A stretch of DNA of 64,000 nucleotides, taken from positions 1,054,001-1,118,000 of the forward strand of contig NZ_CP034689.1 of assembly GCF_003994415.1 (NCBI RefSeq), read 5' to 3'. Below the pieces are notes generated by a model, which was not told where the DNA came from, searched no databases, and saw only the letters and a program-made list of their open reading frames with translations. Shown here one piece after another: positions 8,718 to 17,033 of the stretch (within the stretch, counting starts at the first letter, position 1; every line of letters starts with the position of its first letter). The DNA comes from Achromobacter spanius (GTDB taxonomy: Bacteria > Pseudomonadota > Gammaproteobacteria > Burkholderiales > Burkholderiaceae_B). The translations under genes and the position numbers were made by a program.

Positions 8718-10062
8718 AGATATCTCCTTTCAAGGTGGCCGAGAACGCGCTCGCGGCGAGCCCGGGTGCGGAGTCTGGCTGGTAACGCACATGCAGCTGC
8801 GTTATCTGGGTTGTCGTCGGCAAGGCCAGGCCATAGAGCGAGCGCAGGGGCGCATTGATCACCAGCGCGCGGCTGGCGGGTAGCTTCGTGCCCGACGGCA
8901 TCGGCACAGGTTCTTCCAGGCCGTTCGGCAACTTGATGTTGGGCACGAGGATCTGCACGCTCGCAGGTTTTGACAACGTGAAGTCTTGCAATGCGGGCCG
9001 AAGCGCTTGCCAGCTCGGTTCCCAGGTTGTCTGGATCGCCAATGGCGTCGGGAGGTCCCGCAATGGCATCGTGGGCGCGGAGAGTGCCTTCGGAAGTGGC
9101 CATGTTGCGGTAGCAGTATCCAAATCCGGATGGACGATGCGAAACGATTGGGCTAGCGCCGCCCGCAGCGTATGGTTGTCGGCCAGACGTGTACGGCGGT
9201 AAGTGGCGGTGCAAGACCCCGTGCTTGGTCGGCAGTCGACTTCCGTCAACCGCCACCGCCCGGGCTCTACTGGCACCGTCAGAATGACATTGAGCAGTTC
9301 GGTCATGCCCGTGCTGCCCTGAGTTTTGACCGACTTCGCCCAGGCGCTGATGGCGTTTTCCCATAGCGCATTGGCGTCGAAATGGGGCTGTGCCGCCTGA
9401 GCCTCTTCGTGAAGTTTCGCCTGCCGTTCGTCCCACCAAGCGGATCCGTAGTCCCATGCCTCGTAGGCGACGACCGCCGCTACGAGCACCCACCAGATGG
9501 GCGACACCATGGACAGCCTAAAGGACGCCCTGCGCAAAGCAGACTGTCCATTCACATGTGCAGTGAGCTGTTGCAAGGAGAACAGGCGCGCTTGCGTGAT
9601 GTAGTTGCTGTGGACCTGGTGTTCCCGGTAGCGTGCAGTCAGTTCCTCGACGGCGTTCTTAGCCTTGGCCTGGTCGGGAAATATCGTGTCGCCGCCCGTC
9701 TGCACCACCCCGTCGATGACCACCGCCAACCATACGGATTGGTCGGGAAGCGTGCATGCAACGATATGCGTGCCATGTCGATGCATCTGTGCAAAAGCAG
9801 CGGCGCCAGAGAAAAGCGTTGTTCTGCTCTTTGCGCGTGTTTCGCTTCCTTTGGCTGTCAACAAGCCGACCGACGAACTACGCGCATCACTCTGCACAAA
9901 GTGCGTTGCCCGTGCTTTGCGGGCGGTCTTGAGGGCAAGTTTTTCCAGGTCTTCCCCGAGGACGGTGCGCCACTTGAGCCCGAGGACAAGTTGATTCGGC
10001 GAGCCCGGTATCGCAACGAGCTTGTAGCTCGTGCGCCGAGCGACTTTCTGTCGCGTTGCCAC
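8701..10062 (-). CDS. pilO: PilO-like inner-membrane pilus assembly protein
   Basis: The protein is 453 residues with a GTG start (10060-10062) two bases past the pilN stop and an AAGGA site inside pilN. About 180 N-terminal cytoplasmic residues precede one membrane segment (PIWWVLVAAVVAYEAW). The remaining 250 residues are predicted periplasmic and carry a cysteine pair (EVDCRPSTGSC). This matches the bitopic PilO2 family of type IVb thin pili. It overlaps pilP by 17 bases. Confidence 0.8.
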   Translation of the reverse strand: MATRQKVARRTSYKLVAIPGSPNQLVLGLKWRTVLGEDLEKLALKTARKARATHFVQSDARSSSVGLLTAKGSETRAKSRTTLFSGAAAFAQMHRHGTHIVACTLPDQSVWLAVVIDGVVQTGGDTIFPDQAKAKNAVEELTARYREHQVHSNYITQARLFSLQQLTAHVNGQSALRRASFRLSMVSPIWWVLVAAVVAYEAWDYGSAWWDERQAKLHEEAQAAQPHFDANALWENAISAWAKSVKTQGSTGMTELLNVILTVPVEPGRWRLTEVDCRPSTGSCTATYRRTRLADNHTLRAALAQSFRIVHPDLDTATATWPLPKALSAPTMPLRDLPTPLAIQTTWEPSWQALRPALQDFTLSKPASVQILVPNIKLPNGLEEPVPMPSGTKLPASRALVINAPLRSLYGLALPTTTQITQLHVRYQPDSAPGLAASAFSATLKGDIYVLAP

Positions 10063-10064
10063 GG

Positions 10065-11756
10065 TCAGAATCCTTCTTCTGGGATTGCGGTTACCAACAC
10101 CACTGTCAGTAGTTGCTGTTCTTGGGAGGCGTCGGACCCTCCCATGATCATCGGTGCCTTGTCGTCGAGACGGCGGTGGGTCGAACTGTCGGCAAACTGT
10201 TGATATCCGCCAATGACCACCTGCTCTCCGGGGCGAACCATCACCTGTTGGACTCGTCCCTGGCCGCCGATGTTGGTCTGCTGCACAAAGGACTGATCGT
10301 CACGTGACCCGAGCGGCTGCTTCTTCATTTCGATGAGCCGGGTGTCGTCGTAAGCGATGGTCAGCAGAACCTGGCCGTCATCTTGCGCGTCAGGCACGAC
10401 CGTGAGGAACGTCCCGACTGTCTTTTCGTCTTGCGTGACCGTGACGGTCGGCGCCGAGCTGTCGGACGTGCTTTGTGTCTGTTGCAGATCCTTGATGTAT
10501 TGGAACGTGTTGCGCGTGTCGTACTTCGCGGGGCGGCGGTTCTGCGAAAGAAGCGGAATGCTCTTGTGATTGACGATCGATCCGAGTTGCGAAAGCGCGC
10601 TCAGTGCGATATTGGTGCCGGCGAAGGGGCCGCTGCCCACTGAAGCGCCCACTGAGCCCGCCGCCTGGGCTGCATCTAGCAAGGGGCCTACGCCGGTTGC
10701 CGATGCTGTGTTACCGCGCCCGAGGCTGTTGAACAGAATTTTCCAGTCGATGCTGCCCTGGTTCAGGCGATCGCGCTGGACGGTGATCTCTTCAAAGACG
10801 AGGCGCACCCGACGCGTCATCTGGCGATTCTCAGCGTCCAGAAATTCACCGATTCGATCCTGCGCATCCTTTGTATCGGTGACCACGATGGTGTTGGCCG
10901 CACCGTCCGCAGACTTGATTACGCCTGCGCGACTGAGGAACTGGCTGAGCTTGGTGACGACGGCCGCCAGCTCGCGGGCTTCTTCCTTCGAACTGTTGGA
11001 CGACTTGTCCGCGAGCGTCGAATTCGCCGATTTGATATCGCGTTGAAGGTTTTCTTCAGCGGCTTGGGTGGGCGTGCGGACGACGTAGCTCTTGGTCTCC
11101 GTCCGATAGAAGCGAAGCGCACCGATCTTTTCGTCGTAGCGCCAGTAGACGCCCAACCGCAGCGCAATCGAGTCCAACACGGACGCCAGCGGAGCTTGGC
11201 CAGCGGGCAAAGGAGCCATCTTCGTGCGCGCAACCCCCTGGGGCAGTACCGGGCCTGCCGTGCGGTCAACGGCAATACCGGGGATAAGGGCCGGAACCAG
11301 CGTGTCGGCCGTGGCCGCCGTCAAGCTGGCACTTGCGGTGGCAATGCCCTGTTCGATTGCCAGGCGCGGAAGGAAATATTCGGCCGGCAGCAACGCGTCT
11401 GCCGACACGTGGGTCAAGATGCCGGTGGCGAGTTGGATGCGGTCGGCGAGCGTCTTGAGGTCTGCCGCGCTGTTCTCGAACAACAGCGTCGTGTTGACGT
11501 TCGCACGCAGCGCTGGAGGCAGCGTGACATCGCGGGCAAGCGGCTGGGGCCGGCCTGCGATCCACGGTAGTTCAACGACTTGGCCTTTGGCGCGGTCGGT
11601 GTCTCCTGCCATGCCCTTGAAGGCGTCCATGGCAAAGGCGCCCTTGGAGCCTTCGTGGTCAGCACGGGCGTTAACTCGGTCTGTGGATTGGAGCGCGGAG
11701 CAGCCGGACAGCGCGGCAAGCGTCAGCGCGGCCGCTACAGTGCGGTATGCATTCAT
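10065..11756 (-). CDS. pilN: PilN-like lipoprotein secretin
   Basis: The protein is 563 residues. The lipobox LSGC (cysteine about residue 19) predicts an outer-membrane lipoprotein. N-domains fill the first half, and the C-terminal half from RRVRLVFEEITVQ (about residue 315) onward is a type II/III secretin domain, with the conserved VGTFLTVVP stretch. It forms the outer-membrane ring through which the thin pilus emerges. An AGGA site precedes the ATG. Confidence 0.88.
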   Translation of the reverse strand: MNAYRTVAAALTLAALSGCSALQSTDRVNARADHEGSKGAFAMDAFKGMAGDTDRAKGQVVELPWIAGRPQPLARDVTLPPALRANVNTTLLFENSAADLKTLADRIQLATGILTHVSADALLPAEYFLPRLAIEQGIATASASLTAATADTLVPALIPGIAVDRTAGPVLPQGVARTKMAPLPAGQAPLASVLDSIALRLGVYWRYDEKIGALRFYRTETKSYVVRTPTQAAEENLQRDIKSANSTLADKSSNSSKEEARELAAVVTKLSQFLSRAGVIKSADGAANTIVVTDTKDAQDRIGEFLDAENRQMTRRVRLVFEEITVQRDRLNQGSIDWKILFNSLGRGNTASATGVGPLLDAAQAAGSVGASVGSGPFAGTNIALSALSQLGSIVNHKSIPLLSQNRRPAKYDTRNTFQYIKDLQQTQSTSDSSAPTVTVTQDEKTVGTFLTVVPDAQDDGQVLLTIAYDDTRLIEMKKQPLGSRDDQSFVQQTNIGGQGRVQQVMVRPGEQVVIGGYQQFADSSTHRRLDDKAPMIMGGSDASQEQQLLTVVLVTAIPEEGF

Positions 11757-11780
11757 GGATATTCCTGGTCAATGCCACGG

Positions 11781-12518
11781 CTAGGATTGCGGGGCGGGGG
11801 AGCGATTGCAGCTGCGGGTGAAGGGCAACATGCGCAGGACGCGGTTGCCGTAGAAGCAGGGGCGGATAGGCGATTCGCTCATCGCGACCGCCTGGGACAG
11901 CGCCTGGGTGGCCTCCCGGAAGGAGGCCTCCTCGAACTCGGCCGGAGCCTGTATCGGTATGTCGAAATTCAGTTCCCACTGATCAGGCCCAAACGTCCAG
12001 TTGGCGTCGGACGCCCAGCGCACGAGCGCTTGGCGGACCGTCCCGTCCTGCGGGCTGATGCGCCAAATTTTCTTGGGCGGTTCCACGATCTCCGGTTCGG
12101 CGACAGGCTCCGTCGAAGCCACCTCCACGGTGATGACGGGGCCAGGCGCGGCCGCGACCTGCTGCGGACTTGTGCTCGCCTCAGTGGTCTGTGCCGTCGT
12201 CTCGGCAGCCGGTGCCGGCGTCGCGGCGGTGCTGGCGCCAGGGGTAGCAGCCGTTGCATCGGTAGCCATCGGCGACGGGGCGCTGGCGGGCGACGCTGGA
12301 CTTTCAAGCTTGGGCGGCGCTTCGGGCACCGGAATCGGGGGGATGTCTGCCGAAGCCAGGGCTGTCCGCGAATTACCCGGTAGAACGGTGCGCGGATCCG
12401 CATGGTTGATCAGGATGCGTCCTGAGTCCGGGGGTGTCGGAGGGGCGGGCGGCACGAATCCGCAGGCCGAAAGAAGGCAGGCTGCCGAGACGACGGCCGC
12501 CAGAAGGGGTGCTTGCAT
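11781..12518 (-). CDS. pilL: PilL/TcpQ-like lipoprotein
   Basis: The protein is 245 residues. Lipobox LSAC (cysteine about residue 19) is followed by roughly 110 residues of Ala/Pro/Thr-rich linker. The C-terminal domain from about residue 150 (WRISPQDGTVRQAL, then WASDANWTF) is of the TcpQ/PilL type, which stabilises the secretin. It is the first pil gene and starts 15 bases after the ribbon-helix-helix gene. The small pilM gene of R64 is not seen between pilL and pilN (24 bases). Confidence 0.8.
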   Translation of the reverse strand: MQAPLLAAVVSAACLLSACGFVPPAPPTPPDSGRILINHADPRTVLPGNSRTALASADIPPIPVPEAPPKLESPASPASAPSPMATDATAATPGASTAATPAPAAETTAQTTEASTSPQQVAAAPGPVITVEVASTEPVAEPEIVEPPKKIWRISPQDGTVRQALVRWASDANWTFGPDQWELNFDIPIQAPAEFEEASFREATQALSQAVAMSESPIRPCFYGNRVLRMLPFTRSCNRSPAPQS

Positions 12519-12533
12519 GGGGGATCCTAAGAG

Positions 12534-12860
12534 TTACTTGAAAGTCCGGGGCATCACGCCCTGCCGTTCAAGTTCATGATGGACGGCGCGCAACTCGCCG
12601 GGTTGGCTCTGTCGCCTCGTGAGTAGCAACAGTTCGAGGAGGATGGGCAGCAGCGAAGCGTCCGATTGCCCGCTCGGAGCGTTGTCCAGCAGGGTGAGGC
12701 GCAGCTGCGAGACATGTTCGGCGACCTGGTCGTCGACTTCGAGCCGATCCCGCAGGTACGCAGAAAGCGTCATGCCACGATCCGCAGCTGCTTGCTCGTA
12801 CCGCCGGCGGGCAGCATCGGAAAGCCGAAACGTTATGGGGCGTTCAAGCAGGGAGCGCAT
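12534..12860 (-). CDS. Ribbon-helix-helix DNA-binding protein, possible relaxosome accessory or operon regulator
   Basis: The protein is 108 residues. Its start, ITFRLSDAARRRYEQAAADRGMTLSAYLRDRL, shows the beta-helix-helix pattern of MobC/TraY-like ribbon-helix-helix proteins at 12760-12850. The C-terminal half is helical and Leu-rich. Such proteins bind inverted repeats at oriT or repress transfer genes. Being first in the pil operon and next to a non-coding stretch with inverted repeats fits either role. Confidence 0.6.
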   Translation of the reverse strand: MRSLLERPITFRLSDAARRRYEQAAADRGMTLSAYLRDRLEVDDQVAEHVSQLRLTLLDNAPSGQSDASLLPILLELLLLTRRQSQPGELRAVHHELERQGVMPRTFK

Positions 12861-13119
12861 GGAAGCGTGCTTCTTCTACGACGATATGCCCCATAGCTTC
12901 GGCGAACGCCTGTCTGAAGGCCGCCCGCCGGATCCTGCGCTCAAGGGCAGAGTCGGGCTTGTCTTTGCAATGGTCCCGGAATTGCTGATCACGGAATTGC
13001 GCGGGAGTAAGAGTGGGAGCGGTTTCGAACCATGTCCGGGCTGCGTGACGTGCTGCGCGAGCCGTAGAAGGGAATTCAAAGGCGGCGGCCGTGGGATAGG
13101 CCGTGGGCGACTTGGCCAT
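12844..13119 (-). CDS. Small protein of unknown function at the head of the pil operon
   Basis: I do not recognise the family. The protein is 91 residues from the ATG at 13117-13119, preceded by AGGAG six bases away. It is Ala/Arg/Phe-rich and helical, with repeated Gln-Phe-Arg-Asp around residues 43-52, and no membrane segment. It overlaps the start of the ribbon-helix-helix gene by 17 bases, so both are probably made from one transcript. It is the last gene before the element end. Confidence 0.6.
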   Translation of the reverse strand: MAKSPTAYPTAAAFEFPSTARAARHAARTWFETAPTLTPAQFRDQQFRDHCKDKPDSALERRIRRAAFRQAFAEAMGHIVVEEARFHALPA

Positions 13120-13473
13120 ACGGGGCTCCTGCGTTCGATTTTGACGAGCGCGAACGCTTGCCCCCAATGGGAGGCAAGCGATTCAGTGCACGAGGGGGAC
13201 GCCGTCCCGTTGGCCTCAATATGGTTTCGGGAGAGCGCGGCGGGGATTGAAGGGTTAAACGGAGGGCTTGCTGAAGCGGCCAGAGACGGGATGGCCCACG
13301 GGGGGAGCGTGTGACGAGCCTGATGGCGGCTTTGACCAGATCTTGTCCATAATCATTGAAAATGAACCTGAATCTCTGCAAATCCCTGGTTGAATGTCCA
13401 GTTGATGGATTAGGGCTATCACTGCAAGTCGTTGATTAAAAAGACATTGTGACTTACAGGGATTTGCAGATCG
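13120..13473. other. Non-coding end of the integrated element
   Basis: This 354-base stretch lies between the first operon gene and the tRNA-Lys remnant. No convincing gene is present on either strand. It holds an 8-base inverted repeat with a 10-base spacer (13155-13162 and 13173-13180) and a 14-base inverted repeat next to the attachment site (13375-13388 and 13457-13470). It should contain the pil operon promoter and integrase or excisionase arm sites, and could contain oriT. Confidence 0.6.
13375..13470. repeat. Perfect 14-bp inverted repeat beside the attachment site
   Basis: TCTGCAAATCCCTG at 13375-13388 is exactly mirrored at 13457-13470, three bases before the tRNA remnant. Such paired sites next to an att core are typical of integrase arm binding. 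That reading is inference; the repeat itself is directly seen. Confidence 0.7.
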
Positions 13474-13523
13474 GCGGACTTTTAATCCGTTGGTCGCGAG
13501 TTCGAGTCTCGCTCAGCCCACCA
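13474..13523 (+). other. attR-like 3' half of a tRNA-Lys(UUU) gene
   Basis: Fifty bases match the 3' part of tRNA-Lys. They start exactly at the anticodon stem (GCGGA / TCCGT around loop CTTTTAA, anticodon UUU), continue through the variable and T arms, and end in an encoded CCA. The D arm and 5' acceptor strand are missing: the sequence before 13474 is unrelated. This is the displaced 3' end left when an element integrates into a tRNA gene and restores it at its other end. The element therefore lies to the left. Confidence 0.88.
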
Positions 13524-13543
13524 CAGAACATTGCAATGCCAAG

Positions 13544-13578
13544 AAAACGCCGCTAAGTCACTTAGCGGCGTTTTTTTT
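13544..13578 (+). terminator. Intrinsic terminator of the original tRNA-Lys gene
   Basis: A 14-base perfect stem (13544-13557 with 13561-13574) around a 3-base loop is followed by eight T. It lies 20 bases after the tRNA remnant and marks native chromosome. Confidence 0.9.
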
Positions 13579-13690
13579 CGCCTGCGGTACGCATCAATGT
13601 GCCCATGCCCTAGAGCGTAGACGCTCCGCCCAGTATCACCCTGTACTGCAAAGACAAGACGCCCCCGTTTGCCGTGCGCCAGCGCAACCT

Positions 13691-13777
13691 CGGCGCTCCG
13701 AGCTGGAGCAGTTCTACCAGTCAGAGATCAAGCGTGTCGGCGATGGAATCAAGAAGCTGAATCTGTCGGCGCAGTAA
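13691..13777 (+). pseudogene. Possible C-terminal remnant of a Bug-type (TctC) solute-binding protein
   Basis: The frame ending at TAA 13775-13777 reads ELEQFYQSEIKRVGDGIKKL, which resembles the C-terminal helix of Bug-family tricarboxylate-binding proteins, abundant in Alcaligenaceae. No upstream part of such a gene is found in any frame up to the tRNA terminator, so only a tail would remain. The match is short and could be chance. Confidence 0.35.
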
Positions 13778-13790
13778 GTCCCACGGCGTT

Positions 13791-13828
13791 GCCCCCGACA
13801 GTCGGATCCGTGTCCGGCTTTCGGGGGC
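13791..13828. terminator. Possible terminator stem
   Basis: GCCCCCGA (13791-13798) pairs with TCGGGGGC (13821-13828), with a smaller inner stem. No T-run follows directly. It lies just after the putative remnant and before the convergent autotransporter, so it may stop transcription from either side. Confidence 0.35.
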
Positions 13829-13879
13829 GGTTCGCACGTAGTGCTTTTTATTGCTTTCGCTAAGCCCTAGCGCATGGGT

Positions 13880-16666
13880 TTAAAAGCGCATTGCCAACTT
13901 GAGCATGCCCGACTGTTGCCGGTTGCCGCCGCCGAACTGCGCGTCGTAGGCCACGCCTGCCGTGGTGTTGCGGGCGATGGACATGTCGACGCCAAGGCCG
14001 AACACGGCGGCGTTGCGCGCGATGGGAACGCCCGTTACCGAGAACGTGCTGCCGCCTTCAAACGCCAGTTGCTGCTTGGGTGTCACATCGCCCATTGCGT
14101 GGCGCCAGCCCAGCGTTGCGGTCAGGCGGCCGGGAGCGCGATTGGATTCGAAATCCCAGGTGCCGCGCAGACCCAGCGTGGTGCTTGTCACGTCGTCGGT
14201 GTTGCCCGACCCGTGCAATGCCGCCGTACCACCCGATTCCTGGAAGTCGCGCGTGCGCAATTGGTTCCAGGCCAGGCCGGCGTAGGGTTCGATGCTGGTG
14301 GCATCGTTCAGCGGCAGCTTGTAGCCAAGCTCGGTGAACAATTGCGTCGATGAGGCGTGATACGAAGACTCCAGCCGCTGGTTCAGGCTGCCTGCCGCGA
14401 TGTCGCGTTTGGTGTCGATATCGTGCCAGGTATAGGCTGCGCCGGCCATGAAGCGGATGTGGCCTGGGCCGGCGGCAAAGTTTCGTCCGCCGAACATGGT
14501 GGCCGTATAGCTGTCCACGCTGCTGCGCGACGCGGCATCCGCGACCGAGCTGTGGCTGCCGGTGTAGCCTACCGCGCCACCCAAACGCCAGCCGTTGCCC
14601 ACGGCGCCGTCGCCGCCCACAAAGAAGCCGCCGGCCGACTGGCTTACGCTGGCCGCGTTGCCGTCACTGCCAAACTTGCTCCAATTGCCAAACGCTTGCG
14701 CCCAGAGGGGATAAGCGCCGCTTTGCGGCAGTGCGTCGGACGACGGTGAACCCACTTGGGCCGTCGGGCGTCCTGCCAGCATCGGCGCGTCTAGGTTGCC
14801 GCGCAGGTGGGCCAGCGGCAACGTGCGCGCGGTATCGCCCTGGCTTTGCAACACGCTGGCGGTGCTTGCGTACGCTTCGCCGGAAAGCAGTGTCAACGCC
14901 GAGCGCGCTTGCGCCGGCGTCATGGAAAGAACCGCCGTCGTCACCTGCCTGGCGCCAGTGTTGTTGCCCGCGGTGCTGCCGCTGGCGATGAGCGACGAGC
15001 CGGCTTCGGGGGAGGGCGATCCGTTCCCGTTCGACGGCGATCCGCTTGCGCTGACGGGCGGGTCTTCCTGGTCCAGGGCATCGCCCACGCTGCTTTCGTT
15101 GTTGGTTTCGCCGACGCTGCCAATCGGCACGTCGTTGCGCGTCAGCGTCATGAAGGCGTTATTCGCGTCGTAGCTGAGCGTGGGCGTCAAGAATGCATAC
15201 GCGCTTGATGCGCCCGTGAACCTGCCCTGTATGCCGCCGTCGGCCGTCAGAATGTTGTAGGTGGTGCGCGGCGCATAGGTGCCGTTGGGGCCCACGTGCG
15301 CCACGCTGCCATCAAGATAAGCCACGCCGGTGACGTGGATGCGGTCGCTGGCGCTGCTGGCCGGATCGGCATGCACGCGATAGATGGCGTTTTCGCCGAA
15401 GGTGAGGTTGCCGTTGATCGTCAGCGTGCCGATGGGCGACCCGTCATTGCCCGGCGACACCACGGCGGTGGGGTAAAGCGTGGTGGAGCCCAACTGGCCG
15501 ACACCGGCCAGCACAACTTCGCGGCCGATATCGACGGGGCCGTTCAACTTGCCATCGATTTCCAGCGCGCCGTCGGCGATCAGGATGGGGCCGGTCAAGC
15601 CGCTGCTGTCGGCGGTCAGGATGACCGAGCCGGGTCCGGTCTTGACGAAACCTTGGGTGCCTTGCAGCGGGTTGTCGATGATGTCGACGAATTGGCCCGA
15701 CGCATAGGTGCCGTCACCCACCACGATGACCGGCGGGTTGCCGCCGCTGCCGACCAGGGTGATGGGCGCGCCTTGCAGGCGGTACCGGTCGGTGGCGAAC
15801 TGCAGGCCCGACACGCGCACGGGGCCCGCGCTGCCATCCACGGTGACCGTGCCGGCCGCGCCCGTGAAGATGGCGTAGCCGCCGTCGGGCAGGGCGCCGG
15901 TGGCATTGCTGGGGCTGTTCCAGTTCGTGCTGGCGGCGGTCCAGGTGCCGCTGCCGCCGCCCGCGCGCGTTGCGGACGCCACACCGTCGCCATTCCACAA
16001 GTTGGTCGTGCTGGGACCCAGGATCAGGTTGATCTGCTTGTCGCCCGTCAGCGATTGAATGGTGGCTGCGGGCGTGGAGTCGCCGGTAACGCTGCCCAGC
16101 GTCAGGCCGTTGCCGCTCAAGGTGCCACCGTAGGACAGGATCCGGTAATAGCCGGCATTCACGCCAAGGGTGTTTACCGTGACGTTCAAGGTCGTGTTGT
16201 TGATGGCGGCGTTGCCGCTGACCGTGATGTTGTCGCCGGTGCCGGGCTGCGTGATGGGCAAACCCGCATAGCCGGTCTCGAAGGCGAATTCGGCGTTGTT
16301 CATCGACAGGTTGCCGTTGACGACCAGATTGCCGTTGGAAACCCCGGTCGGCGTGCCGACTTCGTATCCGGGCGCAACTCGCGCGCCCGTCACGTTGAGG
16401 TCGCCATTGATGGAGCCGAAGCCGGCGACGATGCCGTTTGATGTTGCGTTGACGTTTCCACCCAGCGTGACACCGGCGCCACCGCCATTGCCGCCGATCA
16501 CCAGCGTGCCGCCATTGACGTCAATACCGCCGGGAAAATTGGCCGAGCCATCGAATACTTGGGTATTGCCCGGGGAAACGGTCAGGTCGGCGGCCATGAC
16601 GCCGCCGCAGTATGTCGTGCCGAGCGCCAGCGTCGCCGTCAGCCACTTCTTCGTGCCGTAGTTCAA
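13880..16666 (-). CDS. Type V autotransporter, copy 1 (intact)
   Basis: I place the start at TTG 16664-16666, with AAAGGA seven bases upstream; this gives 928 residues beginning MNYGTKKWLTATLALG and a signal peptide ending VMA before ADLTVS. The passenger is a Gly/Asn/Val-rich beta-helix with autotransporter-associated strand repeats. No serine-protease GDSGS motif is seen. The last 275 residues or so (from YPLWAQAFGNW, about 655) form the outer-membrane beta-barrel and end in a terminal Phe. The barrel is clearly paralogous to that of the gene upstream. A likely role is surface adhesion or biofilm; that is inferred from architecture. Confidence 0.85.
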   Translation of the reverse strand: MNYGTKKWLTATLALGTTYCGGVMAADLTVSPGNTQVFDGSANFPGGIDVNGGTLVIGGNGGGAGVTLGGNVNATSNGIVAGFGSINGDLNVTGARVAPGYEVGTPTGVSNGNLVVNGNLSMNNAEFAFETGYAGLPITQPGTGDNITVSGNAAINNTTLNVTVNTLGVNAGYYRILSYGGTLSGNGLTLGSVTGDSTPAATIQSLTGDKQINLILGPSTTNLWNGDGVASATRAGGGSGTWTAASTNWNSPSNATGALPDGGYAIFTGAAGTVTVDGSAGPVRVSGLQFATDRYRLQGAPITLVGSGGNPPVIVVGDGTYASGQFVDIIDNPLQGTQGFVKTGPGSVILTADSSGLTGPILIADGALEIDGKLNGPVDIGREVVLAGVGQLGSTTLYPTAVVSPGNDGSPIGTLTINGNLTFGENAIYRVHADPASSASDRIHVTGVAYLDGSVAHVGPNGTYAPRTTYNILTADGGIQGRFTGASSAYAFLTPTLSYDANNAFMTLTRNDVPIGSVGETNNESSVGDALDQEDPPVSASGSPSNGNGSPSPEAGSSLIASGSTAGNNTGARQVTTAVLSMTPAQARSALTLLSGEAYASTASVLQSQGDTARTLPLAHLRGNLDAPMLAGRPTAQVGSPSSDALPQSGAYPLWAQAFGNWSKFGSDGNAASVSQSAGGFFVGGDGAVGNGWRLGGAVGYTGSHSSVADAASRSSVDSYTATMFGGRNFAAGPGHIRFMAGAAYTWHDIDTKRDIAAGSLNQRLESSYHASSTQLFTELGYKLPLNDATSIEPYAGLAWNQLRTRDFQESGGTAALHGSGNTDDVTSTTLGLRGTWDFESNRAPGRLTATLGWRHAMGDVTPKQQLAFEGGSTFSVTGVPIARNAAVFGLGVDMSIARNTTAGVAYDAQFGGGNRQQSGMLKLAMRF

Positions 16667-17033
16667 AACTGCATCCTTTATCTCGATTAATAATCCGAGG
16701 CTCAAATAATGCTGAATGGCTTTAAACGTATTGCAACGTAACAAGCCAAACTGCTTGAGCCTAAGGGGCTATCGAAAAAAGGACGCAATTTATCTCAGTT
16801 TTTTTATATAACCAAGAATTAATGAATGGATACCATCCAGATTAAAAAATATAGCGGTATTGGATACCAGCCAACATATTAATTAATCAGTTTTGGATGC
16901 CATCCTGGTTATATAAATGGTGCGACTTGAAACATTAATTATTATTGAAAGACAAATTCGCACTGAAACGTTTTGACGCAAGGATTGGATCCCGCATCCC
17001 CGCATTCAAACTCTGAATGCGGGGATTGGAGGG
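16667..17033. promoter_or_regulatory. AT-rich control region upstream of autotransporter 1
   Basis: This stretch is much richer in A and T than its surroundings and has no gene. It holds three 11-bp sites, GGATACCATCC (16828-16838), GGATACCAGCC (16862-16872) and GGATGCCATCC (16895-16905), at 34- and 33-bp spacing. Each is near-palindromic around a 3-base centre. A perfect 12-bp inverted repeat (16803-16814 and 16906-16917) encloses all three. A minus-strand promoter TTGGTT (16810-16815), 17 bp, TAAATT (16787-16792) sits just downstream. The layout suggests phased activator sites. Confidence 0.65.
16996..17026 (-). terminator. Hairpin after autotransporter 2
   Basis: A perfect 13-base stem (16996-17008 with 17014-17026) with a 5-base loop starts eight bases after the stop of the upstream autotransporter. 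No T-run follows on the minus strand. It is probably a terminator or 3' stabiliser separating the two tandem genes. Confidence 0.6.

Noticed and set aside
13076..13381. A minus-strand frame starting with a protein-like FRFIFNDYGQDLVKAAIRLV stretch
   Set aside because: It starts at a TTG inside the 14-bp repeat and continues as Arg/Pro-rich noise overlapping the called small gene.
15296..16441. A 381-codon plus-strand frame opposite autotransporter 1
   Set aside because: It is a mirror frame of a Gly-rich coding sequence, Gly/Ala/Val/Asp-rich, with no ribosome site or family.
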